DNA of 61,024 bases. Source: an uncultured Lachnospiraceae bacterium (GTDB lineage: Bacteria > Bacillota > Clostridia > Lachnospirales > Lachnospiraceae). Shown here one piece after another: positions 26,344 through 34,613 of this stretch. Numbering within the stretch: position 1 is the stretch's first letter; every line of letters begins with the position of its first letter. Under the pieces are notes generated by a model, which was not told where the DNA came from, did no database searches, and saw nothing but the letters and a program-made list of their open reading frames with translations. A program made the translations under genes and the position numbers. The DNA is taken from contig CAMWJF010000020.1 in the NCBI GenBank assembly GCA_947174505.1, positions 1 through 61,024 on the forward strand, written 5' to 3'.

Positions 26344-28318
26344 TTTGCATTTTCCTCCTTGCCATGTTTAAATTTAAAAGTTTCAGCCTTGCCTCCGCTT
26401 TTGTTACCTTCTGTCTTTCTTCCCGCCTTCTGGCTTCCAGCATCCCTCTCGCAGTCTCCTTCTGTGCATCTGACAGGAGCGGCACAGCCCCAGCCGCCAT
26501 CTGCACATTCTGTTTCTGCGGTTCCATGATCTGGTCCACCATCTTAAGCTCTACCGCTTTCTCTGCCGTGATCCAGGTCTCCTGCTCCATCATCTGCAGG
26601 AATTCCTGCCGGTCCCTGCCTGTCTTTGCCGTGTAGGCGCTGCTTATCGCCTCGTCCGCCGTCTTCAGCATCTCCGCCATATGCGCAAAGTCCGCATGGT
26701 TTCCGCCTCCGTAGGATGATACACAGTGAATCATCAGAAGTGCAGTGGGCGCCATCTCACTCCAGCCCGCCATGGCGATCACCGATGCGGCAGAACAGGC
26801 ATGTCCCGTAATATGGATCTTCACATTTCCGTACTCCTGAAGGGTCGCATAGATTTCTGAGCCGGACGCGATCTCTCCGCCTGGCGAATTGATATAGACG
26901 TCCACGGTTTCGCCGCCTGCTGCCTCCAGCACAGCCCTCACATCCTTCGGTGACGTCGTCTCATATCCGAAATACTCATAAAACTCCTTGTCTTCGTTGG
27001 GAACAATGACGCCCCTCACATCAATCCTTGGCATGTCCCATCGCCTCCTCCCCGTTCTCTTCCCTTTTTTTATGGTTGCTATCAGTTCCCGCACCGTTTT
27101 ACAAATCTCTGGATAATTTGTCCCGTCGATCCTGTCAAGCAACACCCTTGCCATATCCACCACCTGCGTGTCCAACCTGCGGATCGGCTCATCCCCGCCC
27201 GGGAGCGGCGCCAGGTTTAAGGTTGCCCTCCACTCGTTGGGTGTCATGGCTCCACGGTCTACCATTGCCACCATGGCCAGTTTCGTGTTGATTGAGGCAC
27301 ACTGTAGGTTTGCCGCCTCAAACTGGATGCGGTTCCCGCAGGACTGTTCCCTTCTGGTAAACAGCGCCCTTGTCCAGACCTGTGAAAACTGCAGCACCAA
27401 TGGCTCCACTTCCGCCTCATAGTAGGAGTTCCATTCGTCCTCCGTGTATGATGAATTGATGATCTTGTCGTTGGTGTTGAAAAACGCCTTGACCCGGTCC
27501 ATCTGCTGCTGTGATATCTGGAAGTTCGGCACATAATCCTGCGGTTTGATCTGCGTCGCCTCAAATTTGCTGTCTACGCCCGCCGCCCCGAATGTCTCCG
27601 TCTCAATATTCAGGTAATTGTCCACGAAGTTCCTTACATGCTCCTTTAAGTCCTCCGGCCGCATGGAGCTTTGCGACTGCAGAAGCCACTTTACAATTCC
27701 GCTGTTTTTTATGGCCTTCCTGATCCCCCGGTCGATGGTTCCTATGGTGGTCATGACATCCTTGATCGGTTCGATCTGGCTGCTGCCAAAGATATCCCGA
27801 TCGTAATAGTCCCTGCGTAGGTGCAATATGTCCGTATAGCGGAATGTGTTGTTCTTCCCGTTCATATACTGGAACTCTATGAACAGCTCGCCATCCTTAC
27901 TGTACTTTGCCTCCGCCGACACAGCAGGAATCGGGTATATCTCCTGCACATATCCGTTTTCATCCCGGATCAGCAGCGCAAACGCGTTTCCGTTGAGCGC
28001 AAGCTGGTTCGCCAGCTTCTCCTGCAGCATCTGCCCTGTCATATATGGATTTGGCTCAGATAAAAGGTACCTGATATAAGGCTCCGGGTTGACGCTGATG
28101 GTCTTTCCCTCTTTCGTGGCCGTCTCCCGGATATGCTTACCTATGATCTTCCCGACCGCCTGCGTTTTTGGCCGGATACATGCCCTTATGATGTCCGACT
28201 GGTACATCTTCCCATCCCAGACGTAGAATCCTTCCCCCGTCTCCGTTACCATCTGGATCCGCCCTACCGTGTCCGGCTTGCCAGTAAAAAAATTTCTGAT
28301 CGTTCTCACGATCCCCAC
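26333..28318 (-). CDS. Portal protein fused in frame to ClpP-type prohead protease
   Basis: The 661-codon frame starts at a GTG (28318) after GGAGAGGGAG. Residues ~1-415 are an HK97-type portal (EPIKDVMTTIGTIDRGIRKA). Residues ~430-661 are a ClpP-like protease: Ser in GHACSAASVIAMAG, His in LLMIHCVSSYGGG, Asp in KMVDQIM. Homologues normally are two genes. The junction holds seven A residues (27065-27071, T on plus). A -1 slip there gives the usual portal end, EENGEEAMGHAKD, with stop at 27021. A GGGGAGGAGG site precedes an internal ATG at 27034 that would make a free 233-aa protease. So fusion, slippage products and free protease are all possible; a homopolymer error is the alternative. Confidence 0.88.
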   Translation of the reverse strand: MGIVRTIRNFFTGKPDTVGRIQMVTETGEGFYVWDGKMYQSDIIRACIRPKTQAVGKIIGKHIRETATKEGKTISVNPEPYIRYLLSEPNPYMTGQMLQEKLANQLALNGNAFALLIRDENGYVQEIYPIPAVSAEAKYSKDGELFIEFQYMNGKNNTFRYTDILHLRRDYYDRDIFGSSQIEPIKDVMTTIGTIDRGIRKAIKNSGIVKWLLQSQSSMRPEDLKEHVRNFVDNYLNIETETFGAAGVDSKFEATQIKPQDYVPNFQISQQQMDRVKAFFNTNDKIINSSYTEDEWNSYYEAEVEPLVLQFSQVWTRALFTRREQSCGNRIQFEAANLQCASINTKLAMVAMVDRGAMTPNEWRATLNLAPLPGGDEPIRRLDTQVVDMARVLLDRIDGTNYPEICKTVRELIATIKKGKRTGRRRWDMPRIDVRGVIVPNEDKEFYEYFGYETTSPKDVRAVLEAAGGETVDVYINSPGGEIASGSEIYATLQEYGNVKIHITGHACSAASVIAMAGWSEMAPTALLMIHCVSSYGGGNHADFAHMAEMLKTADEAISSAYTAKTGRDRQEFLQMMEQETWITAEKAVELKMVDQIMEPQKQNVQMAAGAVPLLSDAQKETARGMLEARRREERQKVTKAEARLKLLNLNMARRKMQNEV

Positions 28319-28356
28319 GTGCTATCACTCCCTCTCCGGCAGAAATCTCCGCCACG

Positions 28357-28386
28357 TAAAAAACCGCATGCTGTGCGGTTTAAAAA
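28357..28386 (-). terminator. Terminator between terL and portal
   Basis: On the minus strand AACCGCA pairs with TGCGGTT (28362-28380), followed by TTTTTT. It lies inside what is otherwise one late operon, implying antitermination, partial read-through or a separate start for head genes. Confidence 0.65.
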
Positions 28387-28397
28387 AGTTCCCCTGT

Positions 28398-30089
28398 TCA
28401 GATCAGGCTCTGGTACTCCTCCATGTTATCCTGCAAAACAACGTACCCGTCCAGAAGCGCCGCCGTTCCGTCTATCCTTCTTGTCCGTTTCGTGGTCTTG
28501 CAGGGCTTGATATTCCCGTTTTTGTCCTCTATGTAGGACGTGTTTGCCAGACACCACTTATCAATCGGGTTATTGTTGTAGTTCACCAGCTTACTCGTGA
28601 GATCAGCGCCCAGCTTTTTCATAGGGTCGGAAAGTATCTTCATGGTCTGCTGTACAGACACCATGGATTCCTTCCCAAAGTTCTGCTGCATTTCCTCTAC
28701 CCAATATTTTGCCGACCAGGCATCATATCCAACTTTGTAAATATATATGTCAAGTTCCTGCTGTATCTCCAGATACCACTCCGTCACATACTTTGCATGG
28801 TTCTTATTGCCCGGACAGGTCCTCATGTACCCCTGCTCGATCCAGAAGTCATAGGGTATCTTGTCCTCCCGCACCCGGTCTTCCACCAGCTCCTCCGGCA
28901 TCCAGTACATGGAAAGCACATAAATCTGCGGATCGCCCGGCAGCATGAACAGTACTTTTGCCGCCGTCAGGTCAGTGGTGCTGGACAGGTCAGCCCCGCC
29001 CACGCCGTACCTCGGCTTCAGTTCCTTCACGTCAAAGGTTTCCTCATTGTTGAGCTGCTGGAAATCAAGCCATGCCTGTGTAGACGTCTCCCGGATGTTA
29101 AACTCCTTACATACCAGATTTTTTACCATGCCCGGGTTGCTCTGCGCCTTTTTGACCTTATTCCTCAGGGCATCCAGATTCTTAATCGTGCCAAGCCCCG
29201 GATTTGCCTTATACCAGCACTTTTCTGTCTGCCATTCAGCTTTCGCATCCAGCTCGTAAATAAATGCCAGGAAATGCTCGTCATGGTATCCTGACTCGTT
29301 GAAATAACCGTTGATGACAGTCTCGGCATACTCGTACTTCTCATCGTACAGGTCTTCCCGAATGGTTCCCGCCGTGGAAGTGAGCAGGATGAGCGGCTGC
29401 TCCCTTGCCGTTGTCCCATCCGCAATGATATCATACAGCGCCCGGCCGTTCTGCCACTGGTGTATCTCGTCCATGATCCCCGCATGGATGTTCAGACCGT
29501 CAAGGGTGTTGGAATCGGATGCCAGCGGACGGAATATGCCGTCATTAAATTCGCTTATCATGTCAGCAACCCTTAGCTTGATCCGCTTTGCCAGCGTCGG
29601 GGACTTCTGTACCATCTTCTTGGCTTCCGTCCATACGATCTTGGCCTGTTCTCTGGTTGTGGCCGCCGCATAACACTCTGGTCCCGGCTCCCCGTCCGCC
29701 ACCATCATGTACAGGCCGACCGTGGAGGCAATCAGCGACTTGCCGTTCTTTTTCGCTACGATCAGCACGACTTCCTGATACTTCCTGATGCCGTTAATGT
29801 CAATAAACCCGAACACAGCCGCAAGCATGGCTTTTTCCCATAGCTCCAGTCTCACCAGCTTACCACCAAACTTTCCTTTGGACTGGCGGCAGTAGTTCTC
29901 GATAAATTCAAGGATATGGTTTGCCCGCTTAGGGGAAAAATAGTACTTGTCCGGGTGCTCCACGTCCCAGACCAGTTTCTTATAAGTCTTATATACCTTC
30001 TGGCCTACCGTAACGCCGCCGCTTTCAATCTCCTTCCAATATTCCAGTATAGGATTGTAGTCTTTTGGATACTTAATCCTCCCTGCCAT
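28398..30089 (-). CDS. Terminase large subunit
   Basis: Start at 30089 (MAGRIKYPKDYNPILEY) with GAGGATTTT upstream. 563 residues, with Walker A VAKKNGKSLIAST, Walker B AGIMDEIHQW and a C-terminal nuclease domain (GVGGADLSSTTDLTAAK carries a catalytic Asp). It packages DNA into proheads using ATP. Same family as HK97-type cos phages. Confidence 0.93.
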   Translation of the reverse strand: MAGRIKYPKDYNPILEYWKEIESGGVTVGQKVYKTYKKLVWDVEHPDKYYFSPKRANHILEFIENYCRQSKGKFGGKLVRLELWEKAMLAAVFGFIDINGIRKYQEVVLIVAKKNGKSLIASTVGLYMMVADGEPGPECYAAATTREQAKIVWTEAKKMVQKSPTLAKRIKLRVADMISEFNDGIFRPLASDSNTLDGLNIHAGIMDEIHQWQNGRALYDIIADGTTAREQPLILLTSTAGTIREDLYDEKYEYAETVINGYFNESGYHDEHFLAFIYELDAKAEWQTEKCWYKANPGLGTIKNLDALRNKVKKAQSNPGMVKNLVCKEFNIRETSTQAWLDFQQLNNEETFDVKELKPRYGVGGADLSSTTDLTAAKVLFMLPGDPQIYVLSMYWMPEELVEDRVREDKIPYDFWIEQGYMRTCPGNKNHAKYVTEWYLEIQQELDIYIYKVGYDAWSAKYWVEEMQQNFGKESMVSVQQTMKILSDPMKKLGADLTSKLVNYNNNPIDKWCLANTSYIEDKNGNIKPCKTTKRTRRIDGTAALLDGYVVLQDNMEEYQSLI

Positions 30090-30438
30090 AGACAAAATCC
30101 TCGAATCCGTCCTTCTCTTTTGTTTTTACTATCTGCTTCGGCATCATGTCGGTAAGCTGTTTCATGTATTTCTGATAGCCGGATGTGAAAGAGTTGAACG
30201 TATTCACAACAGGACGTATCCTGTCATAAGGCTCCTGGTCTTTCCCCTGGGAAAATTTCTCATAGTAGCCGTTCGCATCGATGTCCTCCTGCATTTCTTC
30301 CAGACTCACCTTGAGATATGCCGCCTTTGCACACAGCCGATGGGCAATCTTTTTTCTCTTACAGTCAAGTCTCGAACACTGTGTCTTTAATGCGTCTGTT
30401 TCCTCTTTTATCAGCCTTTCTTTCTCTTCCTTTTCCAA
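30073..30438 (-). CDS. Terminase small subunit
   Basis: I prefer the TTG at 30438 (LEKEEKERLIKEETDALK), close behind AAAGGTGG; the frame extends to 30462. About 121 residues, helical, with NSFTSGYQKYMKQLTDMMPK, as in P27-type small terminases. Recognises the packaging site just upstream. The stop overlaps terL. Confidence 0.75.
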   Translation of the reverse strand: MEKEEKERLIKEETDALKTQCSRLDCKRKKIAHRLCAKAAYLKVSLEEMQEDIDANGYYEKFSQGKDQEPYDRIRPVVNTFNSFTSGYQKYMKQLTDMMPKQIVKTKEKDGFEDFVYGRED

Positions 30439-30462
30439 AAAATCACCACCTTTTTGCACCAA

Positions 30463-30602
30463 AACAGGGGGAGGGGGGTCACGCGCGAAGCCTGTGCGTT
30501 AAATGGAGGAGGGATGAACGGTGCCGGAAACCGCGCCCCCGTCCCTCTTTTAGGGGGGAGTCTCCGTCTGCCGCCCCAACGACTCCACACTCTCCTTCCC
30601 GC
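30463..30602. other. Candidate cos / packaging region
   Basis: The 140-base gap between HNH and small terminase is very G/C-skewed: runs of G at 30469-30478, a GC-rich CACGCGCG, and a C/G hairpin-like stretch near 30536-30560. In cos phages with an HNH gene before terS the cos site lies here. No cut site can be fixed by eye. Confidence 0.5.
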
Positions 30603-30908
30603 CTACACAGGACGGATCTGCCCATCCGCTCCGAACACGTAATGATTCATACCGTCATCTGACCCATCCTGCTCCTTTTCGTGGCAGCTCCAGCAGTCTA
30701 ACCGCAAGTTGTCATGGTTCAATGCTATGTCTGGATCACTTATATTCTCCGGCGTCAGCCATATCTTATGATGCACGATCCTGCCCGGCTCCATGCCGCA
30801 CACTTCACACATGCCGCCATCTATGGCCCGTCGTCTGGCCTTGTATGACTCCCTGCATTTCTTCCACGCTGTACTATTGTAGAATGCGCGGGCAAACTCT
30901 CTTGCCAT
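30603..30908 (-). CDS. HNH endonuclease
   Basis: 101 residues with the zinc-knuckle HNH pattern CEVCGMEPGRIVHHKIWL, then NHDNLRLDCWSCHEKE. HNH proteins beside terminase assist cos cleavage in many siphoviruses (HK97 family). AGGATGAATA precedes the ATG. Confidence 0.88.
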   Translation of the reverse strand: MAREFARAFYNSTAWKKCRESYKARRRAIDGGMCEVCGMEPGRIVHHKIWLTPENISDPDIALNHDNLRLDCWSCHEKEQDGSDDGMNHYVFGADGQIRPV

Positions 30909-31267
30909 TATTCATCCTGCTTCGCCTGCTTCTTAGTGCGCTTGGGCTTCTGGCCTGCTACCTCTGCTGTCTGGTTCTCGGGCTCCGGCTCTTCTGTTCC
31001 CTGCTGCCCCTCTGTCTGCTTCTCAGGCTCCAGCTCCTCTGTCCCCTGCTGCCCCTCTGTCTGCTTCTCAGGCTCCAGCTCCTCTGTCCCCTGCTGCCCC
31101 TCTGTCTGCTTCTCAGGCTCCAGCTCTTCTGCTACTGCCACCACCAGAGTCTTATCTGTATCCCTGATCTCTGCATATCTCTCGGAAGTAAGCTCCAGCT
31201 CGCTTCCTGCCTCGTACACTTCATCTGTGTACTTGTCCCTGAATCGTTTCTTTACTACCGCTTTCAT
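30908..31267 (-). CDS. Repeat-containing phage protein (119 aa)
   Basis: The first 50 residues (MKAVVKKRFRDKYTDEVYEA) form a small beta domain. Then come three near-identical 15-residue repeats of ELEPEKQTEGQQGTE and a Lys-rich tail (KPKRTKKQAKQDE). The acid-to-basic layout suggests an extended, perhaps capsid- or DNA-associated protein. First gene of the late unit. Confidence 0.7.
   Translation of the reverse strand: MKAVVKKRFRDKYTDEVYEAGSELELTSERYAEIRDTDKTLVVAVAEELEPEKQTEGQQGTEELEPEKQTEGQQGTEELEPEKQTEGQQGTEEPEPENQTAEVAGQKPKRTKKQAKQDE
30992..31126. repeat. Three tandem 45-bp coding repeats
   Basis: Units at 30992, 31037 and 31082 are almost identical, with a partial fourth before 30992. 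They are in frame and encode 15-residue repeats, so copy number can change without loss of frame. Confidence 0.9.
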
Positions 31268-31288
31268 GTGGCCCTCCTTTTCTGTACG

Positions 31289-31323
31289 AAAAAGAGCCGA
31301 TGATCTCTCACCGACTCTTTCCC
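31289..31323 (-). terminator. Terminator upstream of the late operon
   Basis: On the minus strand AAAGAGTCGG pairs with (C)CGGCTCTTT, followed by TTC. It isolates the moron/early block from late genes. Confidence 0.6.
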
Positions 31324-31435
31324 TGCTTCACTATATCATGCTACTATAATATCACATGTAGTAATGCAAAATCATGCCATCTTTTAAAACTTCTATTTTT
31401 TTCATCTTCGCATCCCATATCTAATTTCGCCATTT

Positions 31436-31786
31436 TTATATCCATAAACTGCCTTCCTTCGCATTCTCTGGTTCATTGCTTTGGATATAAATTTCTGGTA
31501 TATTTCTGGCTTTTTCGTCAAATACGTCTTTTGCAATATCCTTTGTGTCTCTATATGAACATCCATAATTATGTATCTCTTTAGCTATTTGTGCATTTTC
31601 AGTCTTAATGCTATGAATTATTGCTTCCAAATCATCTATTTTCTTTTTGCTGTCTTTTCTGGTAATTTTTGCTATAATCCATCCCGAGACCCCGAATATA
31701 CCTCCAACTATCCCGATAATTGATGCTATCCCATCAAAAGTTGAACCATATATTTCAAAAAAAGTAACTATATTCTCCACATTCAT
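31436..31786 (-). CDS. Membrane-anchored protein, moron candidate
   Basis: About 116 residues (MNVENIVTFFEIYGSTFDG) with one glycine-rich transmembrane helix near 15-42 (IASIIGIVGGIFGVSGWII), then a Lys/Glu coiled coil and a soluble tail. The gene is strongly AT-rich against its neighbours, has its own upstream AT-rich region and lies outside the late unit, all typical of a lysogenic-conversion gene. A superinfection-exclusion role is only inference. A GTG 12 bases upstream is an alternative start. Confidence 0.65.
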   Translation of the reverse strand: MNVENIVTFFEIYGSTFDGIASIIGIVGGIFGVSGWIIAKITRKDSKKKIDDLEAIIHSIKTENAQIAKEIHNYGCSYRDTKDIAKDVFDEKARNIPEIYIQSNEPENAKEGSLWI

Positions 31787-31874
31787 TATTTTTCCCACAT
31801 CCTTCCATTATACTTTTGATCTATACTATTATTAAATCATAGCATACTTAACCAAATTTTAAAAGCCTTCTTAC

Positions 31875-31929
31875 ACATATAAAAATATTTGTTTTTCTCA
31901 TTGACAAATACTTTTATATGTGTTAATAT
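31875..31929 (+). promoter_or_regulatory. hicAB promoter with inverted-repeat operator
   Basis: TTGACA (31901-31906), 17 bases, TAATAT (31924-31929). Arms 31875-31891 and 31905-31921 are inverted repeats matching at 16 of 17 bases and overlap the -35, the expected binding site of HicB. Confidence 0.75.
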
Positions 31930-31953
31930 ATGATTGTCAGGAGGGAACAATAC

Positions 31954-32151
31954 ATGAAAAGTTATTCGTCAAGGGAAGTCATTAAAATGCTAAAGGCAGA
32001 CGGATGATATGAAGTGAATGTAGTCGGCAGTCATCACCAGTACAAACACCCAACCAAAAAGGGACGCACTACAGTGAAACATCCTGACAAAGACATTCCA
32101 CTTCCAACGCTAAAACGAATTGAGGAACAGTCAGGGCTAAGATTTGATTAG
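31954..32151 (+). pseudogene. hicA: hicA toxin with an in-frame TGA
   Basis: The 65-codon frame reads MKSYSSREVIKMLKADG, then TGA at 32005-32007, then YEVNVVGSHHQYKHPTKKGR and VKHPDKDIPLPTLKRI. HicA normally has Trp in this position, so a single TGG to TGA change kills the toxin. The His of the catalytic SHHQY motif lies after the stop. GGAGGG precedes the start. The RNase toxin should be inactive. Confidence 0.88.
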
Positions 32152-32197
32152 CCCTGACCCTCTACTTCACTATAACACTATCAACAAGGAGGCTATT

Positions 32198-32602
32198 ATG
32201 AAACAAGTAGAACGCTATTTTTATCCTGCCATCTTCATCTATGAACCCGGACAGGAGATCGCTGTTGATTTTCCAGATTTAGGCTGTGCTACCAGCGGCA
32301 CAAATGATGATGATGCCCTCTTATCCGCCCGGGAACTTCTCGGCTGCGTCCTTAACGGACTGGAAGAAGACGGGGAAGAAATCCCTGCACCCACTCCTCT
32401 GGCTGAGATTAAAACGAAAGAAAATGAACGCGCAGTTCTGATCGACGTTTATATGCCGTCCGTGCGTATGGCAAACGAAAACCGTGCAGTCAACCGAACC
32501 GTCACTTTGCCCGCATGGCTCAACGCCGCAGCTCTGGAAAGAAATATTAATTTCTCACAGGTTCTGCAGGAGGCGCTGAAAGCAAAAATGAATCTCGGAT
32601 GA
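32198..32602 (+). CDS. hicB: HicB antitoxin
   Basis: Start at 32198 (MKQVERYFYPAIFIYEPG), after AAGGAGG. 134 residues: N-terminal HicB fold (AVDFPDLGCATSGTNDDDAL) and C-terminal DNA-binding segment (VTLPAWLNAAALERNINFSQ). Intact although its toxin is broken; it may persist as an anti-toxin against related HicA or as a regulator. Confidence 0.9.
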   Translation: MKQVERYFYPAIFIYEPGQEIAVDFPDLGCATSGTNDDDALLSARELLGCVLNGLEEDGEEIPAPTPLAEIKTKENERAVLIDVYMPSVRMANENRAVNRTVTLPAWLNAAALERNINFSQVLQEALKAKMNLG

Positions 32603-32653
32603 CGAAACAGCCGCCACTATAACAGATCATCAGATCCTCAATAGTGACGGCTG

Positions 32654-32953
32654 TTATTCTCTTATCCCTCTACCCCCAATGCCGTTAATAACATTTTGGC
32701 ACCACGGTCTGCCTGCATCTTTTTGACGTACCGACTGATTTTCTTTTGGAGCGGGACGACTATCTGAAATCTCTCGGAGTTTCCGTTGATGTATCCCCAA
32801 CATGTCCTCCAAGGCGTCCCAAACCTCAAAAGATCCGTTAAGTTTGTTATATTCAATCTTTTGATAATGTCCCAATGTTAATCCCAACTTATCCGCCATC
32901 TGCTGCTGTGTCAGCCCTGCTACCGCTCTGGCTTCCTTCAAATTCTTTCGCAT
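32654..32953 (-). CDS. XRE-family regulator (99 aa)
   Basis: MRKNLKEARAVAGLTQQQMA, then DKLGLTLGHYQKIEYNKLNG, a clear HTH_3. The C-terminal 40 residues are basic. Lies between the ArpU-like regulator and hicAB; may control late or moron genes. GGGAGGGG precedes the ATG. Confidence 0.82.
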   Translation of the reverse strand: MRKNLKEARAVAGLTQQQMADKLGLTLGHYQKIEYNKLNGSFEVWDALEDMLGIHQRKLREISDSRPAPKENQSVRQKDAGRPWCQNVINGIGGRGIRE

Positions 32954-32968
32954 ATTTTCCCCTCCCTC

Positions 32969-33394
32969 TTAAATTTCTCCCAGATATACTCCTACATGTT
33001 GTATAATCTTCTTCACGATCCTTTTCATTTGTCGTTCCGAATAAGCAACATCTTCTATCTTTGTATACGGCATGTTCCGGCGGCGATCCGACCAGAAACG
33101 GGTCTTCATCACCTTCTGTTCCTCTGGTCTTAAACTGTTGTAAGCCAATTCTACAGCCTCTATCTCTTTCTTTAGTTTTTCCGCCCGTTTTGACGTCATT
33201 TTAAGAGCTTTCGCCTCTGTAACTGATTGCGGCTTGCTATAGTCTTCCGAAAAACCCACTCCTATAGCCGGATTTGAGGATGATGTCATTACCTTATCTA
33301 TGTACTCTTTATATTCTTTCTTGGATAATGGATATCTCCGAATGATGATTTCTACTATGTGCCATGCGTCACGATCGATCATATCGGTTTTCAT
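32969..33394 (-). CDS. ArpU-type phage transcriptional regulator
   Basis: 141 residues with a sigma-region-4-like C-terminus (SLRPEEQKVMKTRFWSDRRR, then YSERQMKRIVKKIIQHV). Such proteins sit at the early/late border of Firmicutes phages and activate late genes. The leader carries a repeat shared with the gene at 33709. Confidence 0.7.
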   Translation of the reverse strand: MKTDMIDRDAWHIVEIIIRRYPLSKKEYKEYIDKVMTSSSNPAIGVGFSEDYSKPQSVTEAKALKMTSKRAEKLKKEIEAVELAYNSLRPEEQKVMKTRFWSDRRRNMPYTKIEDVAYSERQMKRIVKKIIQHVGVYLGEI

Positions 33395-33434
33395 CCCCCT
33401 TTCTGGCGGGACTGCTGCCCCGCCTGCTGCCGCT

Positions 33435-33470
33435 TTTACTGTTACCGTGATATACTAATTTTTGAGGTAG
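33435..33470 (-). repeat. Leader repeat, copy A
   Basis: About 36 bases (core ACTGTTaCCGTGATATAC, then TGAGGTAG) also found at 33758-33794. Copy A lies 40-76 bases upstream of the ArpU-like start. Confidence 0.75.
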
Positions 33471-33562
33471 TTCCATTCTTTTAAAGTTCTACCATAGACC
33501 GTTTCCTGATCTGAGTCTGAGTACTTTCAACATTCCCTGTGTGCTGTCTGACTCTTATAAAA

Positions 33563-33709
33563 TCATCCGTTTTCTCGTTTTCTTCTCCGCAATTCTGCTT
33601 TTAATTCGGACGTGCTATATTGTAAAAGAGGGTTCTTTTCCAATTCCTCTCTATACTTTATGTCCTCCTCTGCCAATTCTCGCAAATATTTGTCAATATT
33701 ATTTCGCAT
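33563..33709 (-). CDS. Small charged protein (48 aa)
   Basis: MRNNIDKYLRELAEEDIKYR ... ELRRRKRENG, preceded by GGGGAGGAATAGGG. One long charged helix. Unknown function; leader shares the repeat of the neighbouring regulator gene. Confidence 0.6.
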   Translation of the reverse strand: MRNNIDKYLRELAEEDIKYREELEKNPLLQYSTSELKAELRRRKRENG

Positions 33710-33757
33710 TCCCTATTCCTCCCCAGACACCCCTGCCTGCCCCATCCTTCGGCTACA

Positions 33758-33794
33758 CTTACTGTTGCCGTGATATACCAATTTACTGAGGTAG
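33758..33794 (-). repeat. Leader repeat, copy B
   Basis: Second copy of the 36-base leader element, 50-85 bases upstream of the 48-aa gene. Two substitutions and a 1-base indel separate it from copy A. Confidence 0.75.
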
Positions 33795-33798
33795 TCTC

Positions 33799-34590
33799 TC
33801 AATCATCATTTCCGCTCCACACTTTACAGCCTTTACACATCTCGCATGGCTCGTCATCATCTTCTGACACACCATATCCAATACATGGCCTCTTATCCTG
33901 TGCCGGTTCTACTCCCCTAATGATACATGGCTCCGGCTTTTCGCATCTCTCGAATGCTATTACCCACACATACGGATTAAGATCAGTTTGCGATTCCCGA
34001 ATTGTTGAATCCCATATTTTTGCGAACTCACTTCTGGCTTGCATATATGCATTCTCATGATCATTGAATGCTTCTGGCCTTATAACTACTCCTTCTGCAA
34101 GGAAATCATCCAAGGTCATATCATGTAGCCGCTCCACCCGCACATTTGTAACTCTAAGCCAGATACGGGCCGCTTCCTTTGGCATATGTATGGATGGCGT
34201 CCAACTCACTCTTCCCGGCCGCGGATGGCTTGCTTTATACACAAAACATCCTTCTGACTCACAGTCCCCGTCATCGTATACTACAGGTTCTATATTGCAT
34301 GACGGCCCTTCATCCATGCACTCTACACACGGAAGAAATTCCCACGTTTCCCGTACATACAGGATGTCTCCCGGTTTGCATGGTGATTTATATATACACT
34401 TTATAAGTGTCCTGTATGCCATGTCATCAAGCGGAGCAAACAAATCCTCCTTCTTTAGTTCTGACGGTTCCTCTTTACTATGCAATATACACTGCGATTT
34501 CTTCACCAGCCGCCGTGTGACTGTCTTTCTCCCGTCAAGTATCGCCAGAACCATGTCTGTGTTGAATAAAATTGGTCGTATCCTTCCCAT
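33799..34590 (-). CDS. ASCH-like phage protein (263 aa)
   Basis: N-terminus RPILFNTDMVLAILDGRKTV followed by TRRLVKK, and later GDILYVRETWEF and RIWLRVTNVRVERLHDM: the pattern of phage ASCH/PUA-like proteins that may bind modified or structured RNA. A Cys cluster near the C-terminus (CEMCKGCKVW) may bind metal. AAGGAG lies 9 bases upstream. Confidence 0.72.
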   Translation of the reverse strand: MGRIRPILFNTDMVLAILDGRKTVTRRLVKKSQCILHSKEEPSELKKEDLFAPLDDMAYRTLIKCIYKSPCKPGDILYVRETWEFLPCVECMDEGPSCNIEPVVYDDGDCESEGCFVYKASHPRPGRVSWTPSIHMPKEAARIWLRVTNVRVERLHDMTLDDFLAEGVVIRPEAFNDHENAYMQARSEFAKIWDSTIRESQTDLNPYVWVIAFERCEKPEPCIIRGVEPAQDKRPCIGYGVSEDDDEPCEMCKGCKVWSGNDD

Positions 34591-34613
34591 CTATTTCTAC
34601 TCCTTCCATGCTT

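Noticed and set aside
30992..31126. CRISPR-like array
   Set aside because: The repeats are directly tandem without spacers and are in-frame coding repeats.
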